This document shows, piece by piece, positions 6,333 through 7,405 of a stretch of DNA of 7,405 nt. The stretch covers positions 1-7,405 of the forward strand of contig DASZHC010000026.1 of assembly GCA_035938215.1 (NCBI GenBank), in the 5' to 3' direction. Made by a program: the position numbers and the translations under genes. How positions within the stretch are numbered: the stretch's first letter is position 1; each line of letters begins with the position of its first letter. The stretch is from DASZHC01 sp035938215. GTDB taxonomy: Bacteria; Verrucomicrobiota; Verrucomicrobiia; Chthoniobacterales; JAFAMB01. The notes under the pieces are model-generated. The model saw only the letters and a program-made list of their open reading frames with translations, ran no database searches and was not told where the DNA came from.

Positions 6333-7028
6333 CTAGAGCGGTAAACAGACCATGCAGTTAACCCCCTCACCGGTGAACGGCTCCATATACTCCATCAGTT
6401 CTTTTTCCTCTTCTTCCGTGAGGGGTTCAAACACCTCCTCCTCGTCAACCTTTACCAGCTCGTCAAGAATATCGCCCCCCTTGTCTTCCGCTTCTTTTGG
6501 TGATGTTTGCGGTGCAGTCGTTTGTGCTGTGGTCGGCTCTTGAGATCTGATCAGATCCGTTTCGTTTCGTTCCGGTTCAATACCGATATTTGCTAACCAT
6601 TTGATTGCCATCTTGCGCATATGGGCGTCGTGAAAACCAAACCATTGTGCTCGGATCGTGTCATCACTTAGAGCGTTTTTAAAGCGACGGAACGGTTTTG
6701 GACCCTCCAACGACCATTCGAGTTCGTCCCGAACGCGAGAGGGGGGAAGGGTACGCACAAAATTCTCCATGATGCCGTAACCCTCACGGGAATCGATTGG
6801 TTCGATCCGTAAAAATCGGTGTGAAGCGTCCTCCGCAATTTCCTCGATCTGAGCCCGGTCGAAGTCCTCGCTAAGAATTAACACCTCGCCGGTCTGTGTA
6901 TTGAAAAAGTAGGCGCTCAGATTCCCTCCATAGTCTTCCAAAGCCATGGCGAGATTGCCTAAATCAACCGGTAGCGTTTTCACGGTGGCGTTATCATAGC
7001 CTAATGAAGCGGGAGCGAAAGGATTCAA
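6333..7028 (-). CDS. UPF0158 family protein with acidic C-terminal tail
   Basis: The 231-residue protein matches the UPF0158 pattern: an N-terminal LPVDLGNLAMALED (19-32), FFNTQTGEVLIL (41-52), RFLRIEPIDSREGYGIMENF (71-90), the signature PFRRFKNAL (112-120), then RAQWFGFHDAHM (126-137) and AIKWLANIGIEP (141-152). The family is cytoplasmic and uncharacterised. Residues 160-180 are a low-complexity T/Q/P linker. Residues 181-222 are very acidic (DEEEVFEPLTEEEEKELMEY), and the end is NCMVCLPL with a CxxC pair at 225 and 228; these tail features are not part of the usual family core. The start is uncertain: TTG 7028 is the longest, while GTG 6983 would begin MKTLPVDL, close to typical family N-termini. 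Neither has a well-placed ribosome binding site. It lies upstream of the UPF0149 gene on the same strand. Confidence 0.85.
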   Translation of the reverse strand: MNPFAPASLGYDNATVKTLPVDLGNLAMALEDYGGNLSAYFFNTQTGEVLILSEDFDRAQIEEIAEDASHRFLRIEPIDSREGYGIMENFVRTLPPSRVRDELEWSLEGPKPFRRFKNALSDDTIRAQWFGFHDAHMRKMAIKWLANIGIEPERNETDLIRSQEPTTAQTTAPQTSPKEAEDKGGDILDELVKVDEEEVFEPLTEEEEKELMEYMEPFTGEGVNCMVCLPL

Positions 7029-7174
7029 CGAGGATCCGGTATTCTATGCGGTCCTCCCGCGTACCGGTTGCTCCTTCTTTTCACCTCGGGTCGCCGATAG
7101 CTAAGCTATCCAGTAAAAACCGGCATAACCTGACCTAATGTAAGACTGCTTGCATGTTCCGATCGACCTTTCAA
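7029..7174 (-). other. Intergenic region upstream of the UPF0158 gene, with a palindrome
   Basis: These 146 bases separate the stop of the SnoaL-like gene from the UPF0158 start. They contain a perfect inverted repeat, GATAGCT-A-AGCTATC (7096-7110), two 7-base arms around one base. This is a plausible operator half-site pair for a dimeric regulator. Purine-rich AAAGAAGGAG (complement of 7071-7080) and GGGAGG (complement of 7052-7057) resemble ribosome binding sites but have no start codon at the right distance. No clear promoter or terminator was found. Confidence 0.4.
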
Positions 7175-7405
7175 TCAGAGGAACGAGACCAGCTGCTCAT
7201 CCACAACTTGCCGGTCATGATAGGTGCGCTCCGAACGAATTCTATCCCCCTCGACCTGAACGAAGCTCGCTCCCGGAAGCGTGACCCGGCGACCGGTAGC
7301 CGGAGTACCGCCTCCTAATTTGCCGGTGTTTGTGCCGCGCAGCACCCACTGGAGCGCAACGAGACCCCCTCCTGTATCGCCGATACTGATGACTTCAAGC
7401 GACAT
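7175..7405 (-). CDS. SnoaL-like (NTF2-fold) ester cyclase-type protein, N-terminus beyond the window
   Basis: The minus frame is open at the right edge and ends at TGA 7177-7175, giving 76 visible residues. The pattern VALQWVLRGTNTGKLGG, then RRVTLPGASFVQVEGDRIR, then SERTYHDRQVVDEQL is the C-terminal half of SnoaL-like polyketide-cyclase or ester-cyclase proteins, small cone-shaped NTF2-fold proteins of about 130-150 residues that bind or transform small hydrophobic molecules. The methionine codon at the window edge is probably internal, since the first strands and helices of the fold are not visible. Most members have unknown substrates. It is upstream of the UPF0158 gene on the same strand with a 146-base gap, so co-transcription is possible but not shown. 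Confidence 0.8.
   Translation of the reverse strand: MSLEVISIGDTGGGLVALQWVLRGTNTGKLGGGTPATGRRVTLPGASFVQVEGDRIRSERTYHDRQVVDEQLVSFL

Noticed and set aside
7172..7405. Complete small gene starting at the methionine codon on the right edge
   Set aside because: The visible 76 residues cover only the C-terminal half of the SnoaL-like fold, so the true start lies outside the window.

Overview
The window holds two healthy minus-strand gene blocks on either side of a plus-strand sugar-utilisation operon that is decaying in place. GC content is moderate. Start codons are often GTG or TTG, and the gene families (Gfo/Idh/MocA oxidoreductase, CUT1 ABC importer, GH4 glycosidase, long right-handed beta-helix protein, UPF0158, UPF0149) suggest a free-living Gram-negative bacterium. 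Verrucomicrobiota or Acidobacteriota from soil would fit, but this is a guess from gene content; the sequence has no taxonomic marker.

Layout. (1) 1-1384, minus strand, open at the left edge: a membrane-anchored right-handed beta-helix protein with one N-terminal transmembrane segment, a charged coiled-coil stalk and a helix built of 46-47-residue repeats with a regular Cys/Asn ladder. (2) 1385-1783: intergenic, with at most one weak short ORF. (3) 1784-2860, plus: an intact Gfo/Idh/MocA-type oxidoreductase starting with GTG. (4) 3113 to about 5830, plus: remnants, in order, of a MalF-like permease, a MalG-like permease, a sugar-binding protein (SBP) and a GH4 alpha-glucosidase/galactosidase-like enzyme. 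All four are broken, by single-base indels mostly in short homopolymers, by a deletion that joins the second permease in frame to an SBP without its signal peptide, by loss of the SBP C-terminal half, and by loss of all but the N-terminus of the GH4 enzyme. (5) 5851-7028, minus: a probable UPF0149 (YecA-like) gene downstream of a UPF0158 gene, tightly spaced and probably co-transcribed. (6) 7175-7405, minus: the C-terminal half of a SnoaL-like (NTF2 fold) protein that runs off the right edge.

How the genes work together. When intact, the plus-strand cluster would have bound a sugar or oligosaccharide in the periplasm (SBP), imported it through a MalF/MalG-type heterodimer powered by an ATPase encoded elsewhere, cleaved it with an NAD-dependent GH4 glycosidase and oxidised or reduced a sugar intermediate with the Gfo/Idh/MocA enzyme. 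Only the oxidoreductase still reads through. The flanking genes have no lesions, which argues for real gene decay rather than uniformly poor sequence, though the homopolymer bias means sequencing error must be excluded. I see no convincing new defence or mobile system; the most unusual items are the mutational pattern of the decaying operon, its permease-SBP junction and the Cys-laddered repeat protein.
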